Made by a program: the position numbers and the translations under genes | Assembly (NCBI RefSeq): GCF_000259075.1 | Contig: NZ_AJKI01000003.1 | Location: 1-64,000, forward strand | Direction of reading: 5' to 3' | DNA length: 64,000 nucleotides | Source of the DNA: Marinilabilia salmonicolor JCM 21150 | GTDB taxonomy: Bacteria > Bacteroidota > Bacteroidia > Bacteroidales > Marinilabiliaceae | Shown: piece after piece, positions 35,442 to 44,356 of the stretch | Position numbering within the stretch: the stretch's first letter is position 1 | Layout of the letters: every line of letters starts with the position of its first letter | The notes under the pieces: generated by a model | Database searches by the model: none | What the model was told of the DNA's origin: nothing | Seen by the model: the letters and a program-made list of their open reading frames with translations, nothing else

Positions 35442-37097
35442 ATGCTGAAATCTTTATCCATAAAGAATTATGCGCTGATTGATAAGGCCGTTATCGAATT
35501 TGGTTCCGGCTTTACTGTTATTACAGGCGAAACAGGTGCCGGAAAATCTATCATGCTGGGTGCTCTGGGACTTGTGCTGGGGCAACGAAGCGATGTTTCT
35601 GTCATTGGAGATAAGGAGAATAAGTGTGTTATTGAGAGTGTTTTTGATGTATCCAAATACGGATTACAGGTGCTCTTCGAAGAAGAAGATGTGGATTATG
35701 AAGATGAAACAGTGCTGAGACGGGAAATTCTTCCGTCCGGGAAGTCTCGTGCTTTTGTCAATGATACTCCTGTCAACCTGAATTTTCTGAAGTCTTTATC
35801 CGACAAGCTGATTGATGTTCATTCGCAGCATCAGAATCTGCTTCTGGGGGATAATCATTTTCAGTTAAATGTGGTGGATACCGTCGCTTCAAATCGCCAA
35901 ATACTTGAAAGTTACCGCGAAGCATATCATACATACAGGAAATTACTTACAGCTAAGAAAAAACTGGAGGAACTCAATGCCCGTCAGCGTAATGATCAGG
36001 ATTATTGGGAGTTTCAGTTTAAACAATTGGAAGAGGCTAACCTTCAGAAAGGGGAGCAATCCGAATTGGAGCTGGAGTTGGAAACCCTTTCGCATGTGGA
36101 AGAGATAAAATCAGCTTTATCGCAGGCTTCCATGACCCTTTATGAAAGTGAGCAACCCATGGTGCAGGAGTTGTTTCATCTGAAAGAGGCTTTGCAACGA
36201 ATTTCACCTTATCTTCCTCAGGGCGAAGAATTGTCCGGACGCCTGAACTCTGTCTATATTGAACTTAAAGATATTGCCGAAGAGATCACTGAGCGTGGCA
36301 CTGAGGTGGAGTTTGACCCTGGACGTCAGCAATTAATTCAGGAGCGTTTGGATATGATTTACTCTCTTCAGCAAAAACATCATGTTGATTCTGTGGAGGC
36401 ACTTTTGGAAATAAGAGAGGATCTCTCCTCCAAACTTGAGCAGCTGGCTTCCTTTGATGAAGAGTTGGTGGGGGTGGAAAAAGAGATTGCTGCAGCACTG
36501 AAAATACTGCAGGACCAGTCAAACTCATTGACAAAAAGCCGCGAAAAGGTCTTCACACAGATTGAGGGGTTTATTCAGGGACAATTGCGTGAACTGGGAA
36601 TGCCTAATGCCAGATTTTCTGTTTCCAACCAAAAAAGTGCAGATTTTGGTCCTGAAGGTCAGGATGAGATTGCTTTTCTTTTTTCTGCCAATAAAAGTGC
36701 ACAACTTACCGATATTCCAAAAGTAGCCTCCGGAGGCGAAATCTCCAGGGTGATGCTTTGCATAAAATCGCTTCTTTCGGATGCCAAAGGATTGCCTACC
36801 ATTATCTTTGATGAGATAGATACCGGTGTATCCGGAGAAATAGCTGACCGGATGGGGCGCATCATGCAGTTGATGGGGAAGAATATTCAGGTTATCAGTA
36901 TCACACACCTTCCACAGATTGCCGGAAAAGGCAATCGTCACTTCAAAGTTTTCAAAACAGAAACCGATCATCAAACCATTTCCTCTGTTAAGTTGTTAAG
37001 TAATGACGAAAGAATAAATGAAATTGCAGGGATGCTTAGTGGGTCAAGCGTTACGGATGCCGCCCTTGAAAACGCCCGCTTTTTAATGGAAAATTGA
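35442..37097 (+). CDS. recN: DNA repair protein RecN
   Basis: A 551-residue SMC-like ATPase for double-strand break repair. Walker A is GETGAGKS (residues 29-36). Two long coiled coils (residues about 150-370) fold back on a central hinge, as predicted from the heptads such as KKKLEELNARQR and LELELETLSHVEEIK. The C-terminal head has the ABC signature SGGEISRVMLCI, Walker B TIIFDEIDTGVSG and the H-loop SITHLPQIA. The length is standard. It starts 6 bases after the DUF4835 stop and is the last gene of the block before the fabI promoter. Confidence 0.95.
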   Translation: MLKSLSIKNYALIDKAVIEFGSGFTVITGETGAGKSIMLGALGLVLGQRSDVSVIGDKENKCVIESVFDVSKYGLQVLFEEEDVDYEDETVLRREILPSGKSRAFVNDTPVNLNFLKSLSDKLIDVHSQHQNLLLGDNHFQLNVVDTVASNRQILESYREAYHTYRKLLTAKKKLEELNARQRNDQDYWEFQFKQLEEANLQKGEQSELELELETLSHVEEIKSALSQASMTLYESEQPMVQELFHLKEALQRISPYLPQGEELSGRLNSVYIELKDIAEEITERGTEVEFDPGRQQLIQERLDMIYSLQQKHHVDSVEALLEIREDLSSKLEQLASFDEELVGVEKEIAAALKILQDQSNSLTKSREKVFTQIEGFIQGQLRELGMPNARFSVSNQKSADFGPEGQDEIAFLFSANKSAQLTDIPKVASGGEISRVMLCIKSLLSDAKGLPTIIFDEIDTGVSGEIADRMGRIMQLMGKNIQVISITHLPQIAGKGNRHFKVFKTETDHQTISSVKLLSNDERINEIAGMLSGSSVTDAALENARFLMEN

Positions 37098-37275
37098 TGT
37101 TACTGACAAAAAACACCCGCTTTTACATACATTTCAATCACAAATGATGCTTTTTAATACCTAATTGGTGTGTAATTTTGTTAAATGTCTCTTGCAGCTT
37201 GTTGTGCAAGGTTTTGTGTGTCAGAGATTAGACTTATTTTAAAATAGATTCGATTAATATAAGGTGACCGGATTC

Positions 37276-37306
37276 TTTTACCGGCAGTGAATTTGCAATA
37301 TATTTG
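37276..37306 (+). promoter_or_regulatory. promoter of fabI
   Basis: TTTT at 37276-37279, a 19-base spacer and -7 TATATTTG (37299-37306). It places the transcription start about 18 bases before ATG 37331 and overlaps a possible TTG start at 37304, which is therefore rejected. Confidence 0.65.
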
Positions 37307-37330
37307 CAGCCTGAAAAACATTTTACCGAT

Positions 37331-38176
37331 ATGGGAAATAACTTGTTAAAAGGGAAACGGGGGATTATTTTCGGCGCCCTCAATGATATGTCAATCGCCT
37401 GGAAAGTTGCCGAACTGGCTCACGAAGAGGGAGCCACTTTCACATTGTCAAATACTCATGTGGCCTGCCGCATGGGGGAGGTGACCAACCTGGCAGAGAA
37501 AACAGGAGCAACCCTGCTGCCTGCTGATGCCACCAATGTTGAGGATCTTGAAAATGTTTTCAAACAATCAACTGAAATTCTGGGCGGCAAAATCGATTTT
37601 GTTCTGCATTCAATCGGGATGTCTCTTAATGTAAGAAAGAAGAGAGTCTATCACGATCTGGACTATAATTATCTTCAGAAAACACTGGACATTTCTGCTA
37701 TTTCATTCCACAAGATGTTGCAGGTGGCTTTTAAGCTGGATGCAATGAGTGAATGGGGATCTGTGCTTGCACTTTCTTATGTTGCTGCTCAACGTACCCT
37801 TTACGGATACAATGATATGGCGGATGCGAAAGCATTGCTCGAGTCTATTGCCCGTAGTTTCGGGTATATTTTCGGACGGGAGCGTAAAGTCAGGGTTAAT
37901 ACAATCAGTCAGTCACCTACGGTAACTACCGCTGGTAGTGGGGTAAAAGGGTTTGATGGATTGGTGGATTTTGCCGATCGTATGTCACCTCTTGGCAACG
38001 CTGATGCACAGGATTGTGCCAATTTCTGTGCCCTCATGTTCTCCGATTATGCCCGGAAAGTGACTATGCAAAACCTGTATCACGATGGAGGATTTGCAAG
38101 TATGGGTATGAGTATGCGTGCAATGAAGCAGTACAATAAGAGTTTTGATTCCGGAGAGTTGAGTGACATGTATTAA
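37331..38176 (+). CDS. fabI: enoyl-[acyl-carrier-protein] reductase (NADH), FabI
   Basis: A 281-residue short-chain dehydrogenase that reduces trans-2-enoyl-ACP in fatty acid elongation. Cofactor motif: GKRGIIFGALNDMSIAWKVA at the N-terminus. The catalytic YNDMADAK (Tyr-x6-Lys) is intact, with the preceding LSYVAAQRTLYG. NTISQSPTVTTAGSGVKGF and LYHDGGFASMGM are the FabI loop and C-terminal segments. ATG 37331 is used because the promoter -7 box overlaps the earlier TTG. Downstream, 38177-38310 has only a strong SD-like GAGGAGG before a 7-codon frame (38249-38272), and I assign no gene there. Confidence 0.94.
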   Translation: MGNNLLKGKRGIIFGALNDMSIAWKVAELAHEEGATFTLSNTHVACRMGEVTNLAEKTGATLLPADATNVEDLENVFKQSTEILGGKIDFVLHSIGMSLNVRKKRVYHDLDYNYLQKTLDISAISFHKMLQVAFKLDAMSEWGSVLALSYVAAQRTLYGYNDMADAKALLESIARSFGYIFGRERKVRVNTISQSPTVTTAGSGVKGFDGLVDFADRMSPLGNADAQDCANFCALMFSDYARKVTMQNLYHDGGFASMGMSMRAMKQYNKSFDSGELSDMY

Positions 38177-38314
38177 AGAGAATAGCCTGATGCATGCAGT
38201 TTTGCTATAAGTATTTGTAGAACAGTTGTTTTGTTTGAGGAGGATTCTATGGGTAAAAGATTGGATTCTTGATTTTTTTTGACTTTTAAGAATCTAACAT
38301 TCTATTGTTTATAT

Positions 38315-38345
38315 GGCCATTCCTTTTTTTGGGAATGGCCTTTTT
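38315..38345 (+). terminator. terminator upstream of cysD
   Basis: A 9-bp perfect stem GGCCATTCC/GGAATGGCC (38315-38323 with 38332-38340) with a T-rich loop, then TTTTT. It lies 138 bases after the fabI stop codon. The loop and right arm overlap the -33 element of the cysD promoter. Confidence 0.8.
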
Positions 38346-38359
38346 ATTAAGTATATTTG
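38328..38359 (+). promoter_or_regulatory. promoter of cysDN
   Basis: TTTG (38328-38331), a 20-base spacer and -7 TATATTTG (38352-38359). The -33 lies in the loop and right arm of the preceding terminator hairpin. The predicted leader to cysD is about 90 bases; I see no known riboswitch in it. Confidence 0.65.
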
Positions 38360-38454
38360 GAGCCGATTTTAAAAGCATGTATTTATTTAAAGATTAACTG
38401 ATACTGTTGATTTTGATAGCATATCGGATAATCTCAGCAAAAGAATAAAGATAA

Positions 38455-39360
38455 ATGGACAAATACCAGATTAACCACCTTAAGGAGTTGGAAGCTGAAT
38501 CTATTTTTGTGATTCGCGAAGTTGCCGCCCAGTTTGAGAACCCGGTGATGTTATTCTCGGGGGGGAAAGATTCTATTGTGATGTTTCATCTGGCCCGAAA
38601 GGCTTTTTGGCCTGCTAAGGTGCCATTCCCGTTGATGCATATTGATACAGGGCACAACTTCCCTGAGACAATTCAATACCGTGACGACCTGATGGAAAAA
38701 ACCGGTGCCCGCTGTATTGTGAAATATGTTCAGGACACCATTGATCAGGGTAAGGCAGTGGAAGAAACCGGTGTGAATGCAAGTCGCAACAAAATTCAAA
38801 CCATTACTTTGCTGGATGCCATTGAACAGGAAAAGTTTGATGCTGCAATGGGAGGTGGACGCCGTGATGAAGAGAAAGCTCGTGCGAAAGAGCGCTTTTT
38901 TTCACATCGTGACGAGTTTGGTCAGTGGGACCCCAAGAATCAGCGTCCCGAACTCTGGAACTTGTTCAACGGGAAGAAGAATATGGGAGAGCATTTCCGT
39001 GTATTCCCCATCAGTAACTGGACCGAGATGGATGTGTGGCAATACATTTATATGGAGGAGATTGAGTTGCCTTCACTATACTTTACTCATAAAAGAGAGG
39101 TGTTTCAGCGTGACGGTGTATGGATGGCAAAAGCACCTTTTATGCAGTTGAAAGAGGGTGAAAAGCTGGAAATGCGTGATGTTAGATGTCGTACCATTGG
39201 TGATGTAACATGTACCGGAGTTTCTCTTTCAACGGCTAATAACCTTCAGGACATTATTCAGGAAGTCGCTGCAACCCGTGTTACAGAACGTGGTGGCCGT
39301 GCCGATGATAAACGTTCTGAATCTGCAATGGAGGATCGCAAACGAGAGGGGTACTTTTAA
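38455..39360 (+). CDS. cysD: sulfate adenylyltransferase small subunit
   Basis: A 301-residue PP-loop ATP pyrophosphatase domain that, with CysN, activates sulfate to adenosine 5'-phosphosulfate. The P-loop is FSGGKDSIVMFHLA (SGGKDS at 35-40). HIDTGHNFPETI, MGGGRRDEEKARAKERFFSH and FPISNWTEMDVWQYI follow as in the family, and RCRTIGDVTCTG and the C-terminal SESAMEDRKREGYF are the conserved tail. It starts the cysDN operon. The gap to cysN is 135 bases and holds repeat-like sequence instead of a tight junction. Confidence 0.95.
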   Translation: MDKYQINHLKELEAESIFVIREVAAQFENPVMLFSGGKDSIVMFHLARKAFWPAKVPFPLMHIDTGHNFPETIQYRDDLMEKTGARCIVKYVQDTIDQGKAVEETGVNASRNKIQTITLLDAIEQEKFDAAMGGGRRDEEKARAKERFFSHRDEFGQWDPKNQRPELWNLFNGKKNMGEHFRVFPISNWTEMDVWQYIYMEEIELPSLYFTHKREVFQRDGVWMAKAPFMQLKEGEKLEMRDVRCRTIGDVTCTGVSLSTANNLQDIIQEVAATRVTERGGRADDKRSESAMEDRKREGYF

Positions 39361-39495
39361 AGGGCCCCCTAAATCCCCCCAAGAGGGACTTTCTCTGACG
39401 TGTTGGCTTGATGGTGAGCCATAAATAAAATATAAATTGATAACTGATCATTGACAATTGCTAACTGGACATTGATCATTGCTAATTGAAACAAA
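39361..39495 (+). repeat. low-complexity repeat filling the cysD-cysN gap
   Basis: The first 30 bases (GGGCCCCCTAAATCCCCCC, AAGAGGGACTT) are a C-run/G-run unit of a kind that recurs between genes in Bacteroidota genomes (from memory, not checked). The second part (39440-39490) repeats a TGATCATTG...GCTAA unit about twice. No gene. It lies inside an operon with a normally tight junction, so it looks like a later insertion. Confidence 0.5.
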
Positions 39496-40773
39496 ATGAG
39501 TGGAAAAGAATCCGGATATTTAGATATGGAGCTTTTGCGTTTTACCACAGCTGGTAGCGTGGATGATGGCAAAAGCACACTAATTGGTCGTTTATTGTTC
39601 GACTCCAAAGCCATTTTTGAAGATCAGATGGAGGCTATCGAAAAAGCCAGTCTGCGTTCGGGTGGTGAGGATGTGAATCTTGCTTTACTGACCGATGGTC
39701 TGAAGGCAGAAAGAGAACAGGGCATTACCATTGATGTGGCTTACCGATACTTTGCCACCCCCAAAAGAAAATTTATTATTGCCGATACTCCCGGGCATAT
39801 TCAATATACCCGTAACATGGTTACCGGTGCCAGTACTGCCAATGCGGCCATTATCCTTGTAGATGCACGTCATGGTGTACTCGAGCAGACTCGCCGGCAT
39901 ACTTATATTGCTTCACTTCTGCAAATACCTCATATCATCATTTGTGTGAATAAGATGGATTTGGTGGAATATAAGCAGGATGTTTTTGAACAGATAAAAT
40001 CTGATGTGGAGGGTATCTCTTCCAAACTGAGTGTGAAAGATGTTCGTTATGTGCCCATTAGCGCGCTGGTAGGTGACAATGTGGTGGATCGCTCTAAAAA
40101 CATGGATTGGTATGAAGGGCCAACGTTGATGTACCTTCTTGAAAACCTCCATATTGGAAGTGATATTAATCGTGACGACTTCAGGATGCCTGTACAGTAT
40201 GTGATTCGTCCTCAGTCCAAAGATTATCCTGACTATCGTGGATATGGTGGTCGTATTATGAGTGGAAGTCTTAATGTTGGCGATACTGTAAAAGTTTTGC
40301 CCTCGGGCTTTACTTCAAAGGTGAAAACCATCGACTTGTTTACAGAAACTTTGCAGAAAGCGTTTGCTCCACAATCTGTTTCAGTACAATTGGAAGATGA
40401 CATTGACATCAGTCGCGGAGATATGCTCGTTAAAGAAACCAACGGACATGAGCCGGTGGTTAGTCAGGATATTGATGTGATGCTCTGCTGGTTTAACGAG
40501 CGGAAAATGATTCCGGGAGGTAAATATACTTTGCGCCAAACCAGTGCCGAAATGCGTTGCATGATTAAGAGTGTTGATTACAAAATGAACATCAACACGC
40601 TTGAGCATGATCCCGACGATCTGGAAGTAAATATGAATGATATTGTACGTGTGAAACTTAGGACTACCAAGCCTTTGTTCTACGATTCTTATAACGTCAA
40701 CCGTAATACCGGAAGTTTGGTACTTATTGATGAGACTACCAACGAAACAGTTGCGGCAGGAATGATCGTGTAA
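39496..40773 (+). CDS. cysN: sulfate adenylyltransferase large subunit (GTPase)
   Basis: A 425-residue elongation-factor-like GTPase that drives the CysD reaction. G1 is GSVDDGKST (residues 20-28), G3 is DTPGH in IADTPGHIQYTR, G4 is NKMD in CVNKMDLV. Residues about 235 on form the beta-barrel domains (VIRPQSKDYPDYRGYGGRIMSG and onward to SGSLNVGDTVKVLPSG). No CysC kinase domain is fused, and no cysC or cysH is present in the window. It ends at a terminator 26 bases on. Length and order are standard. Confidence 0.95.
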   Translation: MSGKESGYLDMELLRFTTAGSVDDGKSTLIGRLLFDSKAIFEDQMEAIEKASLRSGGEDVNLALLTDGLKAEREQGITIDVAYRYFATPKRKFIIADTPGHIQYTRNMVTGASTANAAIILVDARHGVLEQTRRHTYIASLLQIPHIIICVNKMDLVEYKQDVFEQIKSDVEGISSKLSVKDVRYVPISALVGDNVVDRSKNMDWYEGPTLMYLLENLHIGSDINRDDFRMPVQYVIRPQSKDYPDYRGYGGRIMSGSLNVGDTVKVLPSGFTSKVKTIDLFTETLQKAFAPQSVSVQLEDDIDISRGDMLVKETNGHEPVVSQDIDVMLCWFNERKMIPGGKYTLRQTSAEMRCMIKSVDYKMNINTLEHDPDDLEVNMNDIVRVKLRTTKPLFYDSYNVNRNTGSLVLIDETTNETVAAGMIV

Positions 40774-40799
40774 GACATTTCTTTAATTGATATAAAAAG

Positions 40800-40834
40800 A
40801 CCGTCAATGCCTTAGGGTGTTGGCGGTTTTTTTT
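40800..40834 (+). terminator. terminator of cysDN
   Basis: An 8-pair stem (40800-40807 with 40820-40827, one G-U pair), a 12-base loop, then a run of seven T. Confidence 0.85.
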
Positions 40835-40882
40835 ATTGACAAAAGAGAAGGCCATTAATAAAAGTTAATTTGCGAAAACTAT

Positions 40883-40913
40883 TTTGGTTTTTTCAGTTTT
40901 CGCCATACATTTG
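40883..40913 (+). promoter_or_regulatory. promoter of the TetR gene of efflux system 2
   Basis: -33 TTTG (40883-40886), a 19-base spacer and -7 TACATTTG (40906-40913): a full match to the Bacteroidota consensus. It overlaps the frame extending upstream to TTG 40870, which supports the ATG at 40933 as the true start. Confidence 0.75.
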
Positions 40914-40932
40914 TTTCTCTCAAAATTACTGG

Positions 40933-41544
40933 ATGGATATCAGAGAACGCATAATCACGGGAGCCGGTAAACTCTTTTATTCCAAAGGAATAAAACGGGT
41001 TACAATGGACGATATTTCCACAGAAATTGGTATGTCCAAGCGAACCATTTACGAAAATTTTCGCGATAAAACCGAAATACTCAGAGCAACGGTTGATTTC
41101 CTAAGCGATAAACACCGTCAGGAGGTGGATCAGATGCAGAGTGAGTCAGGGAATGTGATGGAGGTAATCATTAAAATTCTTCGTTACGGTTTGGAAAGCA
41201 TCGATTTGGTTTCTCCGATGTATCTGGAGGATATGCAGAAATTCTTTCCCCGGATTTGGGAGGAGACCATTCAAAAAGGGCGGAAATCTGCTCAGAAACA
41301 ATTACAGGATTTATTGGAACGAGGAAAAAAAGAGGGGCTTTTCAGGGCTGAAATTAATACCGGATTGGTTGCCCGTATTTTTTATGAGCAATTGAACCTG
41401 ATTCACAGTAATGAAGCTTTCCCAATTGAGGAGTTTCCACGTAAGGAATTGTTTGAGAATATGTTTCTCAATTTTGCACGTGGAATATCTACCCGGAAAG
41501 GTGTGGAAGTGATGGAGGAACTGCTGGGAAGAGCCAGTTATTGA
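40933..41544 (+). CDS. TetR-family regulator of efflux system 2
   Basis: A 203-residue one-domain DNA-binding regulator of the TetR type. The helix-turn-helix is VTMDDISTEIGMSKRTIYENFRDKTEI, close to that of the regulator at 23716. The remainder is an all-helical ligand domain with VSPMYLEDMQKFFPRIWEE as a recognisable stretch. The longer TTG frame from 40870 is rejected because it starts upstream of the promoter. The gene precedes efflux system 2 on the same strand; a MITE-like element sits in the 236-base gap between. Probably it represses the efflux operon, inferred from its position. Confidence 0.9.
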   Translation: MDIRERIITGAGKLFYSKGIKRVTMDDISTEIGMSKRTIYENFRDKTEILRATVDFLSDKHRQEVDQMQSESGNVMEVIIKILRYGLESIDLVSPMYLEDMQKFFPRIWEETIQKGRKSAQKQLQDLLERGKKEGLFRAEINTGLVARIFYEQLNLIHSNEAFPIEEFPRKELFENMFLNFARGISTRKGVEVMEELLGRASY

Positions 41545-41586
41545 TTCATTTTATGAAGTTATTAGCTTATAACTTCATGGTTTAAA

Positions 41587-41741
41587 TAGTGTTTGTCCAT
41601 AAAGTCCAACTTCTGCGTTGTTGCTCAAAATCTAAATCCTCAAATACATTAGTATTCTGCGGTTTAGATTTTTCACAAGCCTTGAATTTGAACTTTCTAG
41701 CTCAAACACATGAAAAACGCTTAGTTTATGGACAGCAACTA
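41587..41741 (+). mobile_element. MITE-like element, copy B
   Basis: A 155-bp non-coding element, opposite in orientation to copy A (16047-16247). The terminal inverted repeats are 17 bp: TAGTGTTTGTCCATAAA and, at the other end, TAGTTGCTGTCCATAAA. It lacks about 46 bases of the inner hairpin of copy A. It lies between the TetR gene and the efflux operon 2, 39 bases before the TolC start. No clear target-site duplication. A 10-bp hairpin (41553-41578) lies just before it, after the TetR stop. Confidence 0.8.
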
Positions 41742-41780
41742 ATTAGAAGATTTTTAAGACTTTATTAAGAGATTGAAAAT

Positions 41781-43157
41781 ATGATACAAACGAATTCATT
41801 AGGGAAAATTTTTCTTCTGCTTGTTCTTGCTCTGCTGATTTTTTCAGCAAAATCCGTAGCTCAGGAAGATGCCGGAAACGATACACTTTACCTTAACATT
41901 GGCGAAGCAGTGGAGATCGCATTGTCGGATAACCCGGGCATAAAAGTTGCCGACAAGGAAATCACCAAAGTGGATTACTCCCGTAAGGAGGCCTGGGCCG
42001 GATTAATTCCTTCGGTTTCTGCAGAGGGGAGCTATAACCGGAATGTGAAAAAACCGGTAATGTTTTTGTCTGAGGATATGGCTGCCGGTTTCGGTGGCAA
42101 CACTACCATCGAGATTGGTTCGGACAACAGTTACTCAGGAGCCATCACAGCCGCCATGCCGTTGTTTAATATGTCACTTTTTCGCAATATTCAGATGACT
42201 GAGGTGCAAATGGAAAGCGCTCTTGAGTCGGCACGCCAGTCAAGAATAAATATGATTAGTGAGGTCAAAAAGGCTTACTTTAACTGCTTGTTGGCCAATG
42301 ATTCCTACAATGTCATGAAACGCAGTATCCGTAATGCACAGGAGAATTATGAGAATATTAAACGTCTTTATGAACAGGGAGCTGCTGCCGAGTATGATGT
42401 GATTCGTTCCGAAGTACAGGTGCGTAATCTTGAACCGTCATTGACAGAAGCAAAGAACGGGCGTCAAGTATCCGTTTTGATGCTGAAGATTTTATTGGGA
42501 CTGGAGCGGGATATGCCTGTTAAATTTGAGGAAGACTTGTTGACTTTTAATCTATTAATTGAATCCATGCCACCGGCACCCCAGCAGGATCTTTCAAACA
42601 ACAGCGATATCAGGCAACTGGAGGTTCAGGAACTTCAACTGGACAAACAGTTTGATCTTACAAGGGCACAGCGTTTCCCGACGTTATCGGCTTTTGTCAA
42701 TTTTCAGTATCAAACGCAGGCCAACCACTTCCGGTTTAATGAGTACGAATGGGCAAAACCGGTGGTTGCCGGCTTGCAGTTACAAGTCCCCATTTTCAGT
42801 GGGTTTTCTAAGCGTTATCAGGAAAAGCAGGTGGAAATTAGCATGGAACAACTCTCTTTTCAACGTGAAAATGTGGAAAGGCAGGTTTCTGTGGCTGTTC
42901 TCAATGCATATTCGCAAATGGAAGCTGCCGCTGAAAAGGTTGAGTCCGGAAAGGTGGGGGTAAAACAAGCTGAACGGGGCTATAAAATTGCCCGGACCCG
43001 CTACGAAACAGGCGTTGCTACATTGCTTGAACTGAATGATGCCGAGGTGGCACTTACTCAGTCACGACTTAATCTGAATCAGGCCCGTTTTGATTTTTTA
43101 TCTGCCCGTGCAGAATATGAGAAACTTCTTGGCAATTCGTTGCCCGGGACAAAATGA
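41781..43157 (+). CDS. TolC-family outer membrane efflux protein (efflux system 2)
   Basis: A 458-residue outer membrane channel. The signal peptide reaches about residue 29 (LLVLALLIFSAKSVAQ). Two OEP repeats: about 30-240 (LNIGEAVEIALSDNPGIKVADKEI, then the hairpin around QSRINMISEVKKAYFNCLLAND) and about 265-458 ending with NLNQARFDFLSARAEYEKLLG. The middle YEQGAAAEYDVIRSEVQVRN is a typical first-repeat helical stretch. It is the first of the tolC-adaptor-pump-PII operon. Gap to the adaptor: 60 bases. Confidence 0.92.
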   Translation: MIQTNSLGKIFLLLVLALLIFSAKSVAQEDAGNDTLYLNIGEAVEIALSDNPGIKVADKEITKVDYSRKEAWAGLIPSVSAEGSYNRNVKKPVMFLSEDMAAGFGGNTTIEIGSDNSYSGAITAAMPLFNMSLFRNIQMTEVQMESALESARQSRINMISEVKKAYFNCLLANDSYNVMKRSIRNAQENYENIKRLYEQGAAAEYDVIRSEVQVRNLEPSLTEAKNGRQVSVLMLKILLGLERDMPVKFEEDLLTFNLLIESMPPAPQQDLSNNSDIRQLEVQELQLDKQFDLTRAQRFPTLSAFVNFQYQTQANHFRFNEYEWAKPVVAGLQLQVPIFSGFSKRYQEKQVEISMEQLSFQRENVERQVSVAVLNAYSQMEAAAEKVESGKVGVKQAERGYKIARTRYETGVATLLELNDAEVALTQSRLNLNQARFDFLSARAEYEKLLGNSLPGTK

Positions 43158-43217
43158 ATTTTATTAATAGCCTTGTATTGATAATTAGTAAACCAATAAC
43201 TCATAATAAAAGAAGAC

Positions 43218-44252
43218 ATGAAAACCAGTGTGTTAAACAATAAAATCCTGTATTTATCCATCTTTTTATCATCTGTAGTTGCTTGTTCCGGGCCGGCAGA
43301 AGAACAAAATGATGATTCTGCCGAAGAAATAAAAAAAGTGGAAACAGCCTTTTCTGAAATCAGAGAAGTGGATCAAAAAATGACTTTAACCGGAAATGTG
43401 GAACCTGTTGAGCAAAATATTATTAGTCCATCCATGCAGTTGCGTATTCAGCAGATTTTTGTTGAGGTTGGAGACCCTGTTCGGAAGGGGCAATTGCTGG
43501 TGCAGATGGATCCCTCTCAACTGGTTCAGACCGAATTGCAATTGGCGCATCTTGAAAAGGAGTTTGCCCGACTCGATACGCTGCAAAAAGCCGGAAGTGT
43601 TTCTCAGCAACAGCTCGATCAGATGCGTACAGAGCTTGAAGTGACTCGTTCTGCATATGAAAATCTTAAAGAGAATACCCGGTTGGTTTCTCCGATTAAC
43701 GGAATCGTTACAGCCCGAAATTTCGAAAACGGAGATATGTACTCCATGGCTACGGGGGCCGGTATTCTTACGGTAATGCAGATCAACCCTGTTCAGGTGG
43801 ATGTTCATATTCCGGAGGCTTTTTTCCCGCTTGTAAAGAACGGAATGCCTGTTTCCATGGAACTGGATGTTTATCCGCAGACGGAGTTTGAGGGTGAAGT
43901 GTTTTTGAAATATCCTACCATTGATCCCAACACCCGGACTTTTACTGTGGAAACCAGATTTCCCAATCAGGAAGAGAAGATTCGCCCGGGTATGTTTGGT
44001 CGTGTGAATATGGTGTTTGAAACCCTGGAGCGGGTTACCGTGCCCGATTTGGCGGTTCAGCGCCAGCAGGGAACCAATGATAAGTTTGTTTTTGTGGTAG
44101 AGGATGGCAAAGTGATACGAAGAGTGGTGGATCTGGGACGACGAATTGATGATTTTTATGAAATTACCGAAGGGTTATCAGCAGGAGAAGAGGTGGTTGT
44201 AGCCGGTCATGCCGGATTGCTGGATCAAACGCCGGTGGAAGTTGTGAAGTAA
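43218..44252 (+). CDS. RND periplasmic adaptor (membrane fusion) lipoprotein, efflux system 2
   Basis: A 344-residue adaptor with lipobox SVVAC (Cys23). Order of domains: lipoyl half (IISPSMQLRIQQIFVEVGDPVRKGQLLVQMD), helical hairpin with LEKEFARLDTLQKAGSVSQQ, second lipoyl half (TRLVSPINGIVTARNFENGDM), beta-barrel and membrane-proximal domain (AVQRQQGTNDKFVFVVEDG). It has the same domain layout as the adaptor at 18951. Gap to the pump gene: 104 bases, including the sequence around GTCATCG that I do not recognise. Confidence 0.92.
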   Translation: MKTSVLNNKILYLSIFLSSVVACSGPAEEQNDDSAEEIKKVETAFSEIREVDQKMTLTGNVEPVEQNIISPSMQLRIQQIFVEVGDPVRKGQLLVQMDPSQLVQTELQLAHLEKEFARLDTLQKAGSVSQQQLDQMRTELEVTRSAYENLKENTRLVSPINGIVTARNFENGDMYSMATGAGILTVMQINPVQVDVHIPEAFFPLVKNGMPVSMELDVYPQTEFEGEVFLKYPTIDPNTRTFTVETRFPNQEEKIRPGMFGRVNMVFETLERVTVPDLAVQRQQGTNDKFVFVVEDGKVIRRVVDLGRRIDDFYEITEGLSAGEEVVVAGHAGLLDQTPVEVVK

Positions 44253-44356
44253 CCAGGAAGGATGACGGTGAATTGATAATCACAAAATATGTAGATAGTT
44301 CTGAGTCATCGTGGTGTCCTTTTTAATTGATTTATTAATCAGATAATTATCAGACA

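Noticed and set aside
37304-37330. TTG start for fabI at 37304
   Set aside because: It overlaps the promoter -7 box TATATTTG; the ATG at 37331 gives the normal FabI N-terminus.
38249-38272. A 7-codon frame after a GAGGAGG sequence, downstream of fabI
   Set aside because: Too short to support as a gene; no conserved leader-peptide logic such as a run of Cys or Met codons before the cysD terminator.
40870-40932. TTG start for the TetR gene at 40870
   Set aside because: A full promoter (TTTG-N19-TACATTTG) lies inside that extension, so it would be upstream of the transcription start.
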